A DNA stretch of 64,000 nt from Vibrio coralliilyticus ATCC BAA-450 (lineage in GTDB: Bacteria; Pseudomonadota; Gammaproteobacteria; Enterobacterales; Vibrionaceae), in assembly GCF_000176135.1 (NCBI RefSeq), contig NZ_ACZN01000016.1, positions 372,001 to 436,000 of the forward strand, given 5' to 3'. The notes under the pieces are model-generated. The model was not told the origin of the DNA, ran no database searches, and worked only from the letters and a program-made list of their open reading frames with translations. Below, one piece after another: positions 17,213 through 26,485 of the stretch. Within the stretch, counting starts at the first letter, position 1. The number at the start of each line of letters is the position of its first letter. A program made the translations under genes and the position numbers.

Positions 17213-18876
17213 AAACGTCCAAACCTGAGTCAATGAATTCTGAATCAGTAAAATCAGCGCCAGCGGCTGATGCCGAGTTAGGAAGAGCAAACAGTGCGAT
17301 TGCCATTGATGAACACGATGATCATGAGCATCACGAAGCGCCTTCTGGCATAACCCGCTGGATTTATTCGACCAATCACAAAGACATCGGGACGCTTTAC
17401 CTTTGGTTCAGTTTCATTATGTTCCTGACCGGTGGAGCCATGGCGATGATCATTCGCGCCGAGTTGTTCCAACCTGGCCTGCAATTGGTCGAGCCCCAAT
17501 TCTTCAACCAGATGACGACCGTGCATGGTTTGATCATGGTGTTTGGTGCGGTCATGCCAGCCTTTACTGGCTTAGCAAACTGGATGATTCCGATGATGAT
17601 TGGCGCACCAGATATGGCGTTACCACGGATGAACAACCTCAGTTTTTGGATCTTACCTTTTGCGTTCTTAATCCTGATTGCTTCGTTATTTACGGAAGGT
17701 GGGGGCCCTGATTTCGGCTGGACTTTCTACGCGCCGCTTTCTACGACTTACGGGCCTGACAGTACGGCGTTGTTTGTATTCTCAGTTCACATCATGGGGA
17801 TTAGCTCGATCATGGGCGCGATCAACGTGATCGTCACTATCGTCAATATGAGAGCGCCGGGAATGACTTGGTTCAAGATGCCGATGTTTGTCTGGACTTG
17901 GTTGATTACTGCTTTCTTGTTGATTGCCGTCATGCCTGTACTGGCGGGGGCGGTGACTATGGTTCTGACTGACAAGTACTTTGGCACATCATTCTTTGAT
18001 GCCGCAGGTGGTGGTGACCCTGTGATGTTCCAGCATATCTTCTGGTTCTTCGGTCACCCCGAAGTGTACATCATGATCTTGCCTTCGTTCGGTATTGTGT
18101 CGGCCATCATCCCAGCGTTCAGTGGTAAAAAATTGTTTGGTTACCACTCGATGGTGTACGCCACTTGTAGTATCGCGCTGTTGTCCTTCTTGGTTTGGGC
18201 ACACCATATGTTTACAACAGGGATGCCTGTGTTTGCCGAACTCTTCTTTATGTATTGCACCATGCTGATTGCGGTGCCCACTGGGGTCAAAGTGTTCAAC
18301 TGGGTGGCTACGATGTGGCGGGGTGCGATGACATTCGAGACACCGATGTTGTTTGCCATTGCTTTCATTATTCTGTTTACCATCGGTGGGTTTTCCGGTC
18401 TTATGCTGGCGATTGTTCCTGCAGACTTCCAGTACCACGATACGTATTTTGTGGTCGCGCATTTCCATTATGTGTTGGTCTCAGGAGCGGTATTCTCGAT
18501 TATGGCCGCTGCTTACTATTGGTTACCGAAATGGACAGGGCATATGTATGACCATAAGTTGAGCTTGTGGCATTTCTGGTGCTCAGTGATTTCGGTCAAT
18601 GTCTTATTCTTCCCGATGCATTTTCTTGGCTTAGCTGGGATGCCACGACGCATTCCTGACTATGCGATTCAGTTTGCCGACATCAATCAGATAGTGTCGA
18701 TTGGTGGTTTTGCCTTTGGTTTGTCTCAGCTCATTTTCCTCTGGTTAGTGATTAAATGTATCCGCGGAGGAGAAAAAGCTGAGGCAAAACCGTGGGATCG
18801 TGCTGAAGGGTTGGAGTGGACAGTTCCAAGCCCAGCACCGCACCATACATTCTCTACCCCACCGAAAGTGGATTGA
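17209..18876 (+). CDS. coxA: cytochrome c oxidase subunit I
   Basis: Catalytic subunit with low-spin heme and the binuclear heme-CuB centre, inner membrane, proton pumping. 555 residues with twelve helices. Seen: heme ligand region TVHGLIMVFG, the CuB/cross-linked His-Tyr motif GHPEVYIMILPSFG, the CuB histidines in VWAHHMFTTG, and the heme ligand pair in HDTYFVVAHFHYV. The D- and K-channel segments look complete. A His/Asp-rich cytoplasmic N-terminus (DEHDDHEHHEAPSG) precedes the first helix. It overlaps the coxB stop (ATGA), indicating translational coupling. Confidence 0.97.
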   Translation: MKTSKPESMNSESVKSAPAADAELGRANSAIAIDEHDDHEHHEAPSGITRWIYSTNHKDIGTLYLWFSFIMFLTGGAMAMIIRAELFQPGLQLVEPQFFNQMTTVHGLIMVFGAVMPAFTGLANWMIPMMIGAPDMALPRMNNLSFWILPFAFLILIASLFTEGGGPDFGWTFYAPLSTTYGPDSTALFVFSVHIMGISSIMGAINVIVTIVNMRAPGMTWFKMPMFVWTWLITAFLLIAVMPVLAGAVTMVLTDKYFGTSFFDAAGGGDPVMFQHIFWFFGHPEVYIMILPSFGIVSAIIPAFSGKKLFGYHSMVYATCSIALLSFLVWAHHMFTTGMPVFAELFFMYCTMLIAVPTGVKVFNWVATMWRGAMTFETPMLFAIAFIILFTIGGFSGLMLAIVPADFQYHDTYFVVAHFHYVLVSGAVFSIMAAAYYWLPKWTGHMYDHKLSLWHFWCSVISVNVLFFPMHFLGLAGMPRRIPDYAIQFADINQIVSIGGFAFGLSQLIFLWLVIKCIRGGEKAEAKPWDRAEGLEWTVPSPAPHHTFSTPPKVD

Positions 18877-18886
18877 GGGAAGCGCT

Positions 18887-19489
18887 ATGGATGGACAACA
18901 GCAATCCAATAACAAATTAACCTTGAAGCTGCTGGCAGCAGTGGTGGCAATGTTTGGCTTTGGTTTTGCGCTTGTCCCGTTATATGACGTGATGTGCGAG
19001 GCTTTAGGAATCAACGGAAAAACAAATACTGAGTCTGCGCTACAGCCACAGGGTATGGTTCCTGACACATCACGTCTTATTCGAGTTGAGTTTATGGCAC
19101 ACAGAAATCAGGGTATGCCTTGGTTGTTTGAACCTAAGCAACAGTCAATGGATGTGCATCCCGGAGAAGTGATTCAGACGGCCTACATAGCAACAAACCA
19201 GTCATCCATAGCAACTATCGGTCAGGCTGTTCCTTCAGTGTCTCCGGGTATGGGCGCGTCGTATTTCAACAAAATTGAATGTTTCTGCTTTAATCACCAA
19301 CCACTGGAAAGCCTGGCGAAGGCCGAAATGCCTTTGATCTTCTACATTGAGCCAGATATTCCAGAGTCGATTCATACATTAACGCTGTCGTATACCCTCT
19401 ACGACATTACGGATAAGGTTCCTCAACCCGTTGAAGTAGCACGAATGGAACCGAGTGGCGACCTCACACAGCAAGGAGCTAAGCCATGA
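18887..19489 (+). CDS. ctaG: cytochrome c oxidase assembly protein, Cox11/CtaG family
   Basis: Copper chaperone that inserts CuB into subunit I; single membrane anchor with a periplasmic copper-binding domain. 200 residues from the ATG at 18887, which has GAGG eight bases upstream; a longer frame begins inside coxA and is not used. Seen: N-terminal helix (LKLLAAVVAMFGFGFALVPL) with the conserved PLYDVMCEALGINGKT segment and the Cu-binding CFCF motif in KIECFCFNHQPL. It lies ten bases after coxA, between subunits I and III as in many proteobacterial operons. Confidence 0.95.
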   Translation: MDGQQQSNNKLTLKLLAAVVAMFGFGFALVPLYDVMCEALGINGKTNTESALQPQGMVPDTSRLIRVEFMAHRNQGMPWLFEPKQQSMDVHPGEVIQTAYIATNQSSIATIGQAVPSVSPGMGASYFNKIECFCFNHQPLESLAKAEMPLIFYIEPDIPESIHTLTLSYTLYDITDKVPQPVEVARMEPSGDLTQQGAKP

Positions 19490-20370
19490 GTTCAAAACAT
19501 CAATCATATTATGTTCCGGCTCAAAGCAGCTGGCCAATTGTCGGAGCGGTTGCGCTGTTTCTTATCGCGGTTGGCGCGGGGATCACGGTGCAGAACATGG
19601 CCGAAGGTGGAGAAGGCAGTATCTTCGGTAAGTTGATTCTTCTGGCTGGATTCCTGTTCCTGCTCTACATGTTTGCGGGTTGGTTTAGCAATGTGATTAC
19701 CGAGTCGATGACAGGTAAGTATTCTGAGCAAATTTCTCGCTCCTTCAGGCAAGGAATGAGTTGGTTCATCTTCTCTGAAGTGATGTTCTTTGGCGCCTTT
19801 TTCGGAGCACTGTTTTATGCGCGCATGATCTCAGTGCCTTGGTTGGGTGGCGCGAGTAATAACGCGATGACTCATGAAGTTTTGTGGCCCGCGTTTGAAG
19901 CACTTTGGCCACTGACGACCACACCTGATGGTGTCACAACGACGGCGATGGGATGGCAGGGGATTCCGCTGATTAACACCCTGATTCTTCTGACTTCCTC
20001 TATCACTTTGCATATGGCCCATACGAGTCTTGAGCAGAACAAACGTATGGCGCTCATTGTATGGCTAGAAATTACGATTGTTCTGGCTGGATTTTTCCTT
20101 TATTACCAAGGTGTTGAGTATGCCCATGCTTATCAGGACCTGAATCTTACGCTGCAATCCGGAATATATGGCAACACTTTCTTCTTATTAACCGGCTTTC
20201 ACGGTATGCACGTTTTCTTAGGGACAACGTTCCTAATCATACTGCTCGCCCGTGTGGCAAAAGATCATTTTACTCCTAAGGATCACTTCGCGTTTCAGGC
20301 AGGCAGCTGGTACTGGCACTTTGTCGATGTGGTTTGGCTATGTCTGTTTGTTTTTGTTTATGTGCTGTAG
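19486..20370 (+). CDS. coxC: cytochrome c oxidase subunit III
   Basis: Heme-free membrane subunit of the aa3/caa3 oxidase core, 294 residues with seven predicted helices. Seen: YYVPAQSSWPIVGAVALF at the N-terminus, the conserved FSEVMFFGAFFGALFYAR segment, NTLILLTSSITLHMAH, the FHGMHVFLGT motif and the ending WHFVDVVWLCLFVFVYVL. It overlaps the ctaG stop by four bases (ATGA), indicating translational coupling. It is followed by a small gene on the opposite strand. Confidence 0.96.
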   Translation: MSSKHQSYYVPAQSSWPIVGAVALFLIAVGAGITVQNMAEGGEGSIFGKLILLAGFLFLLYMFAGWFSNVITESMTGKYSEQISRSFRQGMSWFIFSEVMFFGAFFGALFYARMISVPWLGGASNNAMTHEVLWPAFEALWPLTTTPDGVTTTAMGWQGIPLINTLILLTSSITLHMAHTSLEQNKRMALIVWLEITIVLAGFFLYYQGVEYAHAYQDLNLTLQSGIYGNTFFLLTGFHGMHVFLGTTFLIILLARVAKDHFTPKDHFAFQAGSWYWHFVDVVWLCLFVFVYVL

Positions 20371-20382
20371 GTGTGTTCGCCC

Positions 20383-20622
20383 TTAGTAAGGACGAACATT
20401 AGGTTCAATAAAACCTGTAAGAAGGGCGGCGATCAATAACACAACGGCAAGTGCAGAGAGGAACACCCGTCGGCCAAGGTAATAACTCATAGGCTTATCT
20501 TGGCGAGGCTCCTCATCACTTTCAGGCTGAGGCCCTTTCACCATTTCGAGCATCGCTCTTGCGAGGTTTACGATGATAAACAGTAGTAACACTACCAACA
20601 GCGATTTGAAGATGAATACCAT
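20383..20622 (-). CDS. DUF2909-like twin-transmembrane protein
   Basis: Small membrane protein of 79 residues with two predicted helices (FKSLLVVLLLFIIVNLARAML and FLSALAVVLLIAALLTGF) separated by an acidic loop (PQPESDEEPRQDKP). This architecture and the position between coxC and the SURF1 gene fit the DUF2909 family often found in cox loci. AAGGA lies seven bases before the ATG. It is on the strand opposite the whole operon; its 5' end faces SURF1, whose start is only 22 bases away, so the two genes must share or overlap promoter sequence. A role in oxidase assembly is guessed from location only. Confidence 0.8.
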   Translation of the reverse strand: MVFIFKSLLVVLLLFIIVNLARAMLEMVKGPQPESDEEPRQDKPMSYYLGRRVFLSALAVVLLIAALLTGFIEPNVRPY

Positions 20623-20644
20623 AAAGTCTTCCTTATCAGTTCAG

Positions 20645-21361
20645 ATGAAGTCGTACTCGTTTTGGGTTGGTCTGTTATTAACTGTGGTTGCCTTTTCTAT
20701 TTTGGTCAACTTAGGCTTGTGGCAACTATCGAGAGCTGAAGAAAAGCAGCAAATGGAGCGGTTTTTGGATGCACGAGAACAGGCCCCTGCAATCGATATT
20801 ACTCAGCTAAACGTTACCGAGACCCGCTACCTTACAGGCATGCGGGTTACCGCTGAACTATGGCCTATCGAGGGCAAGTACCTATTGCTCGATAATCAAA
20901 CCTATCAAGGTGAAGTTGGTTATTTGGCTTATCAGCTTATGGAGTTTGGGGGTGATCGTGCGGTTTTGGTGGAACGCGGCTTTATTCCTTCAAAGGGCCA
21001 GCGAGGCAACTTGCCCAGCGTTGACTGGCTGAACAGCCCACTGATATCAGAAGCGAGAGTTTACCAGCGCTCTTCGAACCCGCTGAGTGATGAGCTGTAT
21101 ATTGAGCCGGGTGTTCCGCATCGAATTCAAAATCTCAATATTGCTGAACTTGAACAATATTGGCAGCACCCAATAGAGCCTTACATTTTACAGCCCCGCA
21201 CGTCAGATTGGCCCTATGGGCAGCCTTGGAAACCTGTCCCGCTGGGTTCCGCTAAACACACAGGATATGCCGTTCAGTGGTTTAGTATGGCCGTGGCTCT
21301 CGTGTTGTTGAGTGGTTGGGTTTTTATCAGAGCATTAAAACAAGGAGGTCAGGATGGCTAA
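20645..21361 (+). CDS. SURF1-family cytochrome oxidase assembly protein
   Basis: Inner-membrane assembly factor thought to help heme A insertion into subunit I. 238 residues from MKSYSFWVG: one helix at each end (FWVGLLLTVVAFSILVNLGLW and AVQWFSMAVALVLLSGWVFI) with a periplasmic domain between. Seen: the family signatures LGLWQLSRAEEKQ, LLLDNQTYQGEVGY, RGFIPSKGQR and KHTGYAVQWFSMA. The start has no good ribosome site; an in-frame ATG at 20612 would add 11 residues and overlap the DUF2909 gene. It overlaps the next gene by eight bases. Confidence 0.92.
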   Translation: MKSYSFWVGLLLTVVAFSILVNLGLWQLSRAEEKQQMERFLDAREQAPAIDITQLNVTETRYLTGMRVTAELWPIEGKYLLLDNQTYQGEVGYLAYQLMEFGGDRAVLVERGFIPSKGQRGNLPSVDWLNSPLISEARVYQRSSNPLSDELYIEPGVPHRIQNLNIAELEQYWQHPIEPYILQPRTSDWPYGQPWKPVPLGSAKHTGYAVQWFSMAVALVLLSGWVFIRALKQGGQDG

Positions 21362-21902
21362 TCCAGTTACAAGAGGCAGAATCATTCTGGTTGCCTTGGT
21401 ACTAATGTTTGCTTTGCCCGCAGTCATTGCTAAGACATTTCTCGCCAATCATTGGTATGAATCTGGCGTGACGAACAAAGGCGAATTGATTGAACCAAAG
21501 CAAAGTTTTGATGGACTTGGAATCAGCAACCCTTATGCAAGCGAGCAATGGCAATTGGGGTACTTAATTCCGCAGCAATGTGATGAATTCTGTCAAAAGC
21601 AAGTGTACTTGCTAGGTCAAAGTCATTTAGCGCTGGGCAAATATCAGAGCCGAGTCGCGCCTGTGCTGCTTGTCTCTGAGCTCAGTGATACATCGGTATT
21701 GGAAAAGGGTGGGTTTGAAGCCATCAAAGTGAATCAAGCCTTCCATCAGGTTGTGTCTGACTTTGAGTACGTCATTGTCGACCCATTGGGCCAATTGGTG
21801 ATGCGTTATCCCAAAGTGGAATCACAAGACGATTTGGTCCGCCAAAGCAAAGATGTACTAGCGGACTTAAGGAAACTACTTAAGTTATCAAGAGTAGGCT
21901 AA
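21354..21902 (+). CDS. membrane-anchored CxxxC protein, Sco-like oxidase accessory
   Basis: 182-residue protein with one N-terminal helix (IILVALVLMFALPAVIA) and a periplasmic domain. Not assigned by a strong family motif. Seen: CDEFC at 76-80, the CxxxC spacing of Sco copper chaperones, a His at 131, and a thioredoxin-like strand pattern near YVIVDPLGQLVMRYP (139-153). Very strong ribosome site (AAGGAGG) and overlap with SURF1 show it is a regular operon member. No canonical Sco gene is present in this operon, so a divergent Sco delivering copper to CuA is a reasonable inference; a thiol-disulfide protein is the alternative. Confidence 0.75.
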   Translation: MANPVTRGRIILVALVLMFALPAVIAKTFLANHWYESGVTNKGELIEPKQSFDGLGISNPYASEQWQLGYLIPQQCDEFCQKQVYLLGQSHLALGKYQSRVAPVLLVSELSDTSVLEKGGFEAIKVNQAFHQVVSDFEYVIVDPLGQLVMRYPKVESQDDLVRQSKDVLADLRKLLKLSRVG

Positions 21903-21923
21903 CAGCAGGGAAGGAGTTTGGTT

Positions 21924-22958
21924 ATGGGATTGACCAATTTAGTTCGCCTAAGTCTCGTATTGACGTTCATTGTCATCATGCTTGGTGCCTATACCCGATT
22001 GGCTGACGCTGGACTAGGATGTCCCGATTGGCCGGGATGTTATGGCCAGTTGACCGTACCTAACGATCAAAAAGAAATAGCACTGGCAAAATCCTTGTAT
22101 CCAGAGCTCACTGTTGAAGCGAATAAAGCTTGGCTGGAAATGATCCACCGCTATTTTGCGGGCACGCTGGGTTTATTGGTGTTTGCTATTTCATTTCGAG
22201 TGATTAAAGAGAAGTCGTTGCCTTATGGCCTGCCGATTGTTATCTCTTTAGTGGTGGTTTTTCAGGCGCTCTTGGGTATGTGGACGGTAACCATGAAGTT
22301 GATGCCACTGGTGGTGATGGGGCACCTTCTTGGAGGGTTTACACTGTTTTGTCTACTTGCGCTTCTGTATTGGCGGCTACTTGATCGCAAGTCACATATT
22401 GAAGCCGTCCCTCATGTATCTGGTTGGCTAAAGTTTCTCGCCCCTGTCACTTTGTGTTTTGTTGTTATTCAAATAGCCTTGGGCGGCTGGACATCATCCA
22501 ACTATGCCGCCCTAATGTGTACAAGTTTACCGGTATGTGAAGGGAACTGGACAGAGCATCTGGATTTTGACCGCGCTTTTCAGTTGATACAACCCAAGCA
22601 AGAAACCTACGAGTTTGGCACGTTAGACTATGGCGCTCGCATGACGATTCATGTAACGCACCGATTTGGTGCTGTGCTGGTGGCTCTGTTGTCCATCAGT
22701 TTACTTTGTGCGTTGCTATGTGCCAGAAATCCTAAGCTAACAAGTGCCGCTTTCAAAGTGGGTGTGTTGCTGATTCTACAAATCAGCTTAGGTATTGCTA
22801 ATGTCTTACTTAGCTTACCTCTTGTGGTGGCGGTTGCGCATAACCTAGTCGCTGCTTTGTTGCTGCTTTCAGTCCTCCATGTCAATTATCTGCTGCGGCA
22901 GAAAGTCACTGCTAATGCCCATTCCACTCGATTTTTTCGTAAGGAGAGTTCGCGATGA
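21924..22958 (+). CDS. ctaA: heme A synthase
   Basis: Oxidises the C8 methyl of heme O to give heme A for the oxidase; inner membrane, COX15/CtaA family, 344 residues with eight helices in two four-helix bundles. Seen: the N-terminal signature [21 protein letters not shown] with paired Cys, the heme-ligand histidines in [11 protein letters not shown] and MGHLLGG, the second-half repeat ([28 protein letters not shown]) and the late [15 protein letters not shown]. The ATG at 21924 is seven bases after AAGGAG; an in-frame TTG two codons earlier is less likely. Confidence 0.95.
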   Translation: MGLTNLVRLSLVLTFIVIMLGAYTRLADAGLGCPDWPGCYGQLTVPNDQKEIALAKSLYPELTVEANKAWLEMIHRYFAGTLGLLVFAISFRVIKEKSLPYGLPIVISLVVVFQALLGMWTVTMKLMPLVVMGHLLGGFTLFCLLALLYWRLLDRKSHIEAVPHVSGWLKFLAPVTLCFVVIQIALGGWTSSNYAALMCTSLPVCEGNWTEHLDFDRAFQLIQPKQETYEFGTLDYGARMTIHVTHRFGAVLVALLSISLLCALLCARNPKLTSAAFKVGVLLILQISLGIANVLLSLPLVVAVAHNLVAALLLLSVLHVNYLLRQKVTANAHSTRFFRKESSR

Positions 22959-23851
22959 GTAATTCTATCAGTCACATCTCTGAACAAGACCGATCATTAT
23001 GGCGAACCTACCTCACTCTGACTAAGCCGAAGGTGGTTGCTTTAATGCTGCTTACCGCTCTGGTCGGAATGTGTTTAGCGGTGCCAGGATCACTACCTGT
23101 TCAACAATCAATTCTTGGTATGTTGGGGATTGCTTTGATGGCAGGTTCTGCTGCGGCATTTAACCACCTGATTGACCGACGAATTGATGCGGTTATGGCT
23201 CGAACATACAAGCGACCTCTGCCGTCGGGTGAACTCAATGTGCGCAATGTGTTTGCGTTCGCCACTGGAATCGGGCTCGCCGGATTTGTGGTCTTGTATG
23301 TCTGGGTTAATGCGTTGACAGCTTGGCTGACTTTTGCCAGTTTGCTGGGCTATGCCGTTATCTACACCATGTACTTAAAGCGCGCTACGCCACAAAACAT
23401 CGTCATTGCGGGGATTGCTGGTGCGATGCCGCCGTTACTTGGTTGGACGGCTGTCACAGGTGAAATGCATGCTAATGCCTGGCTGCTTGTGATGATTATC
23501 TTTATATGGACCCCTCCGCATTTTTGGGCATTAGCGATTCATCGCAAAGAGGATTATGCCAAAGCCGATATACCAATGCTGCCTGTCACGCACGGTGAGG
23601 AATATACGAAAACATCAATACTGCTTTACACCGTATTATTACTTATCGTTTGCCTGTTCCCTGTGTTGGTTGGGATGGCAGGAGTCTTCTACCTAGCCTC
23701 CGTAACAATACTGTCTGCGCTGTTTGTCTATCACGCTTGGAAGCTGAAATTTGGTACTGACGAGAAGCAAGCCATCAAAACATTTAAGTTCTCTATTTGG
23801 CACCTGATGTTGCTGTTCTCAGCGCTATTAGCCGAGCACTATTTGATTTGA
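22955..23851 (+). CDS. cyoE: heme O synthase (protoheme IX farnesyltransferase)
   Basis: UbiA-family prenyltransferase that adds farnesyl to heme B, giving heme O, the substrate of CtaA. 298 residues with about nine helices. Seen: the N-terminal [18 protein letters not shown], the first Asp-rich prenyl diphosphate motif [15 protein letters not shown] followed by KRPLPSG, and the second motif region [16 protein letters not shown]. It overlaps ctaA by four bases (ATGA). It is the last gene of the cox operon; the next gene is convergent 13 bases away with no obvious terminator between. Confidence 0.96.
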   Translation: MSNSISHISEQDRSLWRTYLTLTKPKVVALMLLTALVGMCLAVPGSLPVQQSILGMLGIALMAGSAAAFNHLIDRRIDAVMARTYKRPLPSGELNVRNVFAFATGIGLAGFVVLYVWVNALTAWLTFASLLGYAVIYTMYLKRATPQNIVIAGIAGAMPPLLGWTAVTGEMHANAWLLVMIIFIWTPPHFWALAIHRKEDYAKADIPMLPVTHGEEYTKTSILLYTVLLLIVCLFPVLVGMAGVFYLASVTILSALFVYHAWKLKFGTDEKQAIKTFKFSIWHLMLLFSALLAEHYLI

Positions 23852-23864
23852 GAGAAGTACCTGT

Positions 23865-24779
23865 CTAGCCATTTGCTTGATGTTTTAATGAATGACGCTC
23901 AAGCCTTTTAAACAAGGCGGAAAGCGTCAGGCAAAATATCAGGTAAGTGGCGCCTACAATTAGCCAAATTTCAAAGATAAGACCGGAGGAGTTTGCCATC
24001 TCTGTGCCAACGAAAGTCATTTCTTGAATCGAAATCAGTGACACAATCGAGGTATCTTTGACTAATGAAATGGCTTGTCCGGCAAGTGCAGGAGTAATTG
24101 CGGCTAATACCTGAGGGGCGATTACCAAGCGGTACTTAGCCCAAGTGGACAGCCCTAATGCGTCCGCCGCTTCCCATTGTCCTTTTGCTATGCCAGCCAA
24201 ACCTGAACGTACTATTTCAGCAACATAGGCAGAGGAAAGGATCCCGACACAAAGTACGCCAGACAGTAGATTTTCCCATAGGGACTTAGGCCCGAACAAC
24301 ATCGACTGCAACGCATTCGCATCTCCGGAGTTCTCCCTTAGAACTCCTTCCAACCCGATAGCGGGAATGAGCTGATTTGAGATAAAAAAGTAGAAGATAA
24401 ACACAAAGACCAGCGGGGGAATATTTCGGATTAACTGAATATACACATTGGCCAGTGAACGAAATACGTAAATGGAAGAATGCCTAGCTACACCAATGAG
24501 TGTTCCCAGGGTTAGTGCCAGTAGCATTCCCCAAACACTGAGCCGTAATGTCGAGATCACACCCTGAATGAAGTAGGGCAACGACCCATCAGAGCGTGAA
24601 GTAAAGATCAGCGTGAATGCTTCGCTCCATCGCCAAGTGTAATTCACTCCGATAGAAGCACGTTGGTAAAGCCAGAATCCAAACACAGCTAAAGCAAGCA
24701 ATAAAACCAAATCTAGCTTATTGAAGCTTAAGCTGGGTTTTCTGTCCTGACTGGCGGTCAGTAAATTCGATTTATTCAC
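23865..24779 (-). CDS. polar amino acid ABC transporter permease
   Basis: Inner-membrane permease of the HisM/GlnP family, 304 residues. Seen: cytoplasmic N-terminus, first helix LDLVLLLALAVFGFWLYQ, the family segment YIQLIRNIPPLVFVFIFYFF, and the EAA loop that contacts the ATPase (SGLAGIAKGQWEAADALGLS). An insert (~130-160, EGVLRENSGDANALQS) between helices makes it longer than its partner permease. The start is a GTG with AGGA just upstream. Last gene of the transporter operon. Confidence 0.92.
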   Translation of the reverse strand: MNKSNLLTASQDRKPSLSFNKLDLVLLLALAVFGFWLYQRASIGVNYTWRWSEAFTLIFTSRSDGSLPYFIQGVISTLRLSVWGMLLALTLGTLIGVARHSSIYVFRSLANVYIQLIRNIPPLVFVFIFYFFISNQLIPAIGLEGVLRENSGDANALQSMLFGPKSLWENLLSGVLCVGILSSAYVAEIVRSGLAGIAKGQWEAADALGLSTWAKYRLVIAPQVLAAITPALAGQAISLVKDTSIVSLISIQEMTFVGTEMANSSGLIFEIWLIVGATYLIFCLTLSALFKRLERHSLKHQANG

Positions 24780-24835
24780 CTAACGTCCTGCTAATCTTTA
24801 TGTCTCATCAATCATTCTGGGTTTAAGAAACGTGG

Positions 24836-25675
24836 TTATTGGCCCGTTGCAACTTGCTGCTGCCAGTCGAGCGTCGCGAACCAGTACTCGTATCTTTGCT
24901 CAAGCCAGCCATCCTCGGTACGGGCTTGTATCCATTGGTCGAAGAAGGCTTGTTTGTCGCTTTCACCAAGACGAACGGCGAAAGCCTCGTTGCCCTTAGA
25001 CAGGCGCTCATTAAACGGGATAAACAGTTTGTCGGCATTCTTCACAGCTTCATGTTCAGGTTTAGGGCTAGAAGCAATCACAGCGTGAGCGTTACCATTG
25101 AGGACTTCCTGAAATGCTTGAGCATCATCGTCGAACTGAAGAATCTTAGCTTTCGGAAAAGCCTCTCGAGCGACTTGTACCGTGAAGGCGCCACGGCGTG
25201 CAGCGATTTTAACGCGTCGAGAATTGAAATCGCTCATTTCAGAAAAGCCTGAAGCCAGTTCTTTATTGGCAGCCACCTGAACACCAGAGTGTGAATAAGG
25301 AGTGGTAAATAAGACACTCTTAGAGCGTTCGGGAGTCACGCTCATGCCGCCAATAATGACATCAAATTTTTTCGCCAGAAGCGCTGGAATAATGCCATCC
25401 CAAGCGGTGGGTACAAATTCGACTTTCCAGCCAGAATCCGCGGCAAGACGTTCAGCTACATCGATTTCGAAGCCGATTAAATCCCCTTGCTTGTCGCGCA
25501 TTGCCCATGGGACAAAGGTCGACATTCCGACGCGTAAGGTGCCGCGCTCGTTAATCTTATCCAAATTTGGGGTTTCACTGGCGAGCGTTGGTAGCGCTAC
25601 TGCTAGCCCAAGCAAAGCGGTAATCGCTTGCTTGAAAGCTCTCAACGAACGAATCTTTTGTCCTAAGTGTTTCAT
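24836..25675 (-). CDS. amino acid ABC transporter substrate-binding protein
   Basis: Periplasmic binding protein, SBP_bac_3 family, 279 residues with a signal peptide (LLGLAVALPTLASE). Seen: INERGTLRVGMSTFVPWA, GFEIDVAERLAADSGWKVEF, WDGIIPALLAKKFDVIIGGM with the TPERSK signature, and DGWLEQRYEYWF near the C-terminus. The usual carboxylate-binding Arg is likely in the TPERSK or IAARRG regions, fitting an amino acid ligand; which one cannot be told. It lies between the two permease genes, an order seen in several polar amino acid transport operons. Confidence 0.92.
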   Translation of the reverse strand: MKHLGQKIRSLRAFKQAITALLGLAVALPTLASETPNLDKINERGTLRVGMSTFVPWAMRDKQGDLIGFEIDVAERLAADSGWKVEFVPTAWDGIIPALLAKKFDVIIGGMSVTPERSKSVLFTTPYSHSGVQVAANKELASGFSEMSDFNSRRVKIAARRGAFTVQVAREAFPKAKILQFDDDAQAFQEVLNGNAHAVIASSPKPEHEAVKNADKLFIPFNERLSKGNEAFAVRLGESDKQAFFDQWIQARTEDGWLEQRYEYWFATLDWQQQVATGQ

Positions 25676-25687
25676 TTGATTTCCTTA

Positions 25688-26485
25688 TTATTGAGCACGC
25701 CATTGGGCGCCAAGTTTGTGTTCTAGCCAAGCGGAGATTCCCGAGAGTGACAGTGTGAGCAAAAGATATATCGCTGCCACGCTAAACCAAATTTCAAATG
25801 GCATAGCGGTTTCCGAAACAATGTTTCTTCCTTCTGTCGTCAGGTCGAATATGGCCATTACGCTGACAATTGATGAATTCTTAACCAGAGAAACCACTTC
25901 ATTGGTCAAAGGCGGTAACGTTCTTTGCAGTAATTGCGGGAAGATAACGTCGTAGTAGGTAGAGAAAGGGCTGAGTCCAAGGGAGCGAGCAGCCTCAAAC
26001 TGACCTTTAGGGATGCTGTTCAGGCCTCCACGAAAAATCTCAGCGGTGTAGGCACCCTGGAAAAGTGAGAGCGCCAAAATCGCAGTCGCGAATCTATCAA
26101 GGCCGATCACAGGCCCAAAGACGAAATATAAAAGGTATATCTGAACCAGAAGCGGCGTATTGCGAATCAGCTCAATATAAGTATTTGCGATGGTTCGACC
26201 TACAACAGACTGAGAAAGCTTAAGCAAAGCCGTCAGCATTCCAATCAGCAGAGTAAACAATAGGCTCCATGCCGATATCTTGATAGTGACCCACAAGCCT
26301 TCGAGCAGTTCAGCAGGCCACCACTCACCATCTTCATAGAAGGCGATATAGTCAGGTACTCGGTGCCATTGCCATTGGTAATCTATTGCTTTCGCACCCG
26401 AATCCAGCAGCCACCACAGCCCTAAACCTAGTATTAGGATTTGAGCGAAGGCGGACAAAACGGGCTTTAAAATTCGGCTAATCAT
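25688..26485 (-). CDS. polar amino acid ABC transporter permease
   Basis: Second permease of the heterodimeric membrane channel, 265 residues. Seen: [20 protein letters not shown], the family segment [20 protein letters not shown] and the EAA loop ([20 protein letters not shown]), followed by [20 protein letters not shown] and [14 protein letters not shown]. It overlaps the ATPase gene by four bases and precedes the binding-protein gene by 12 bases. It shares the core plan of the other permease but lacks its insert. Confidence 0.93.
   Translation of the reverse strand: MISRILKPVLSAFAQILILGLGLWWLLDSGAKAIDYQWQWHRVPDYIAFYEDGEWWPAELLEGLWVTIKISAWSLLFTLLIGMLTALLKLSQSVVGRTIANTYIELIRNTPLLVQIYLLYFVFGPVIGLDRFATAILALSLFQGAYTAEIFRGGLNSIPKGQFEAARSLGLSPFSTYYDVIFPQLLQRTLPPLTNEVVSLVKNSSIVSVMAIFDLTTEGRNIVSETAMPFEIWFSVAAIYLLLTLSLSGISAWLEHKLGAQWRAQ

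Noticed and set aside
17397..18468. Long frames on both strands inside coxA, up to 159 residues
   Set aside because: Low-complexity shadows of a conserved oxidase gene; the His/Gln-rich composition comes from the opposite strand.
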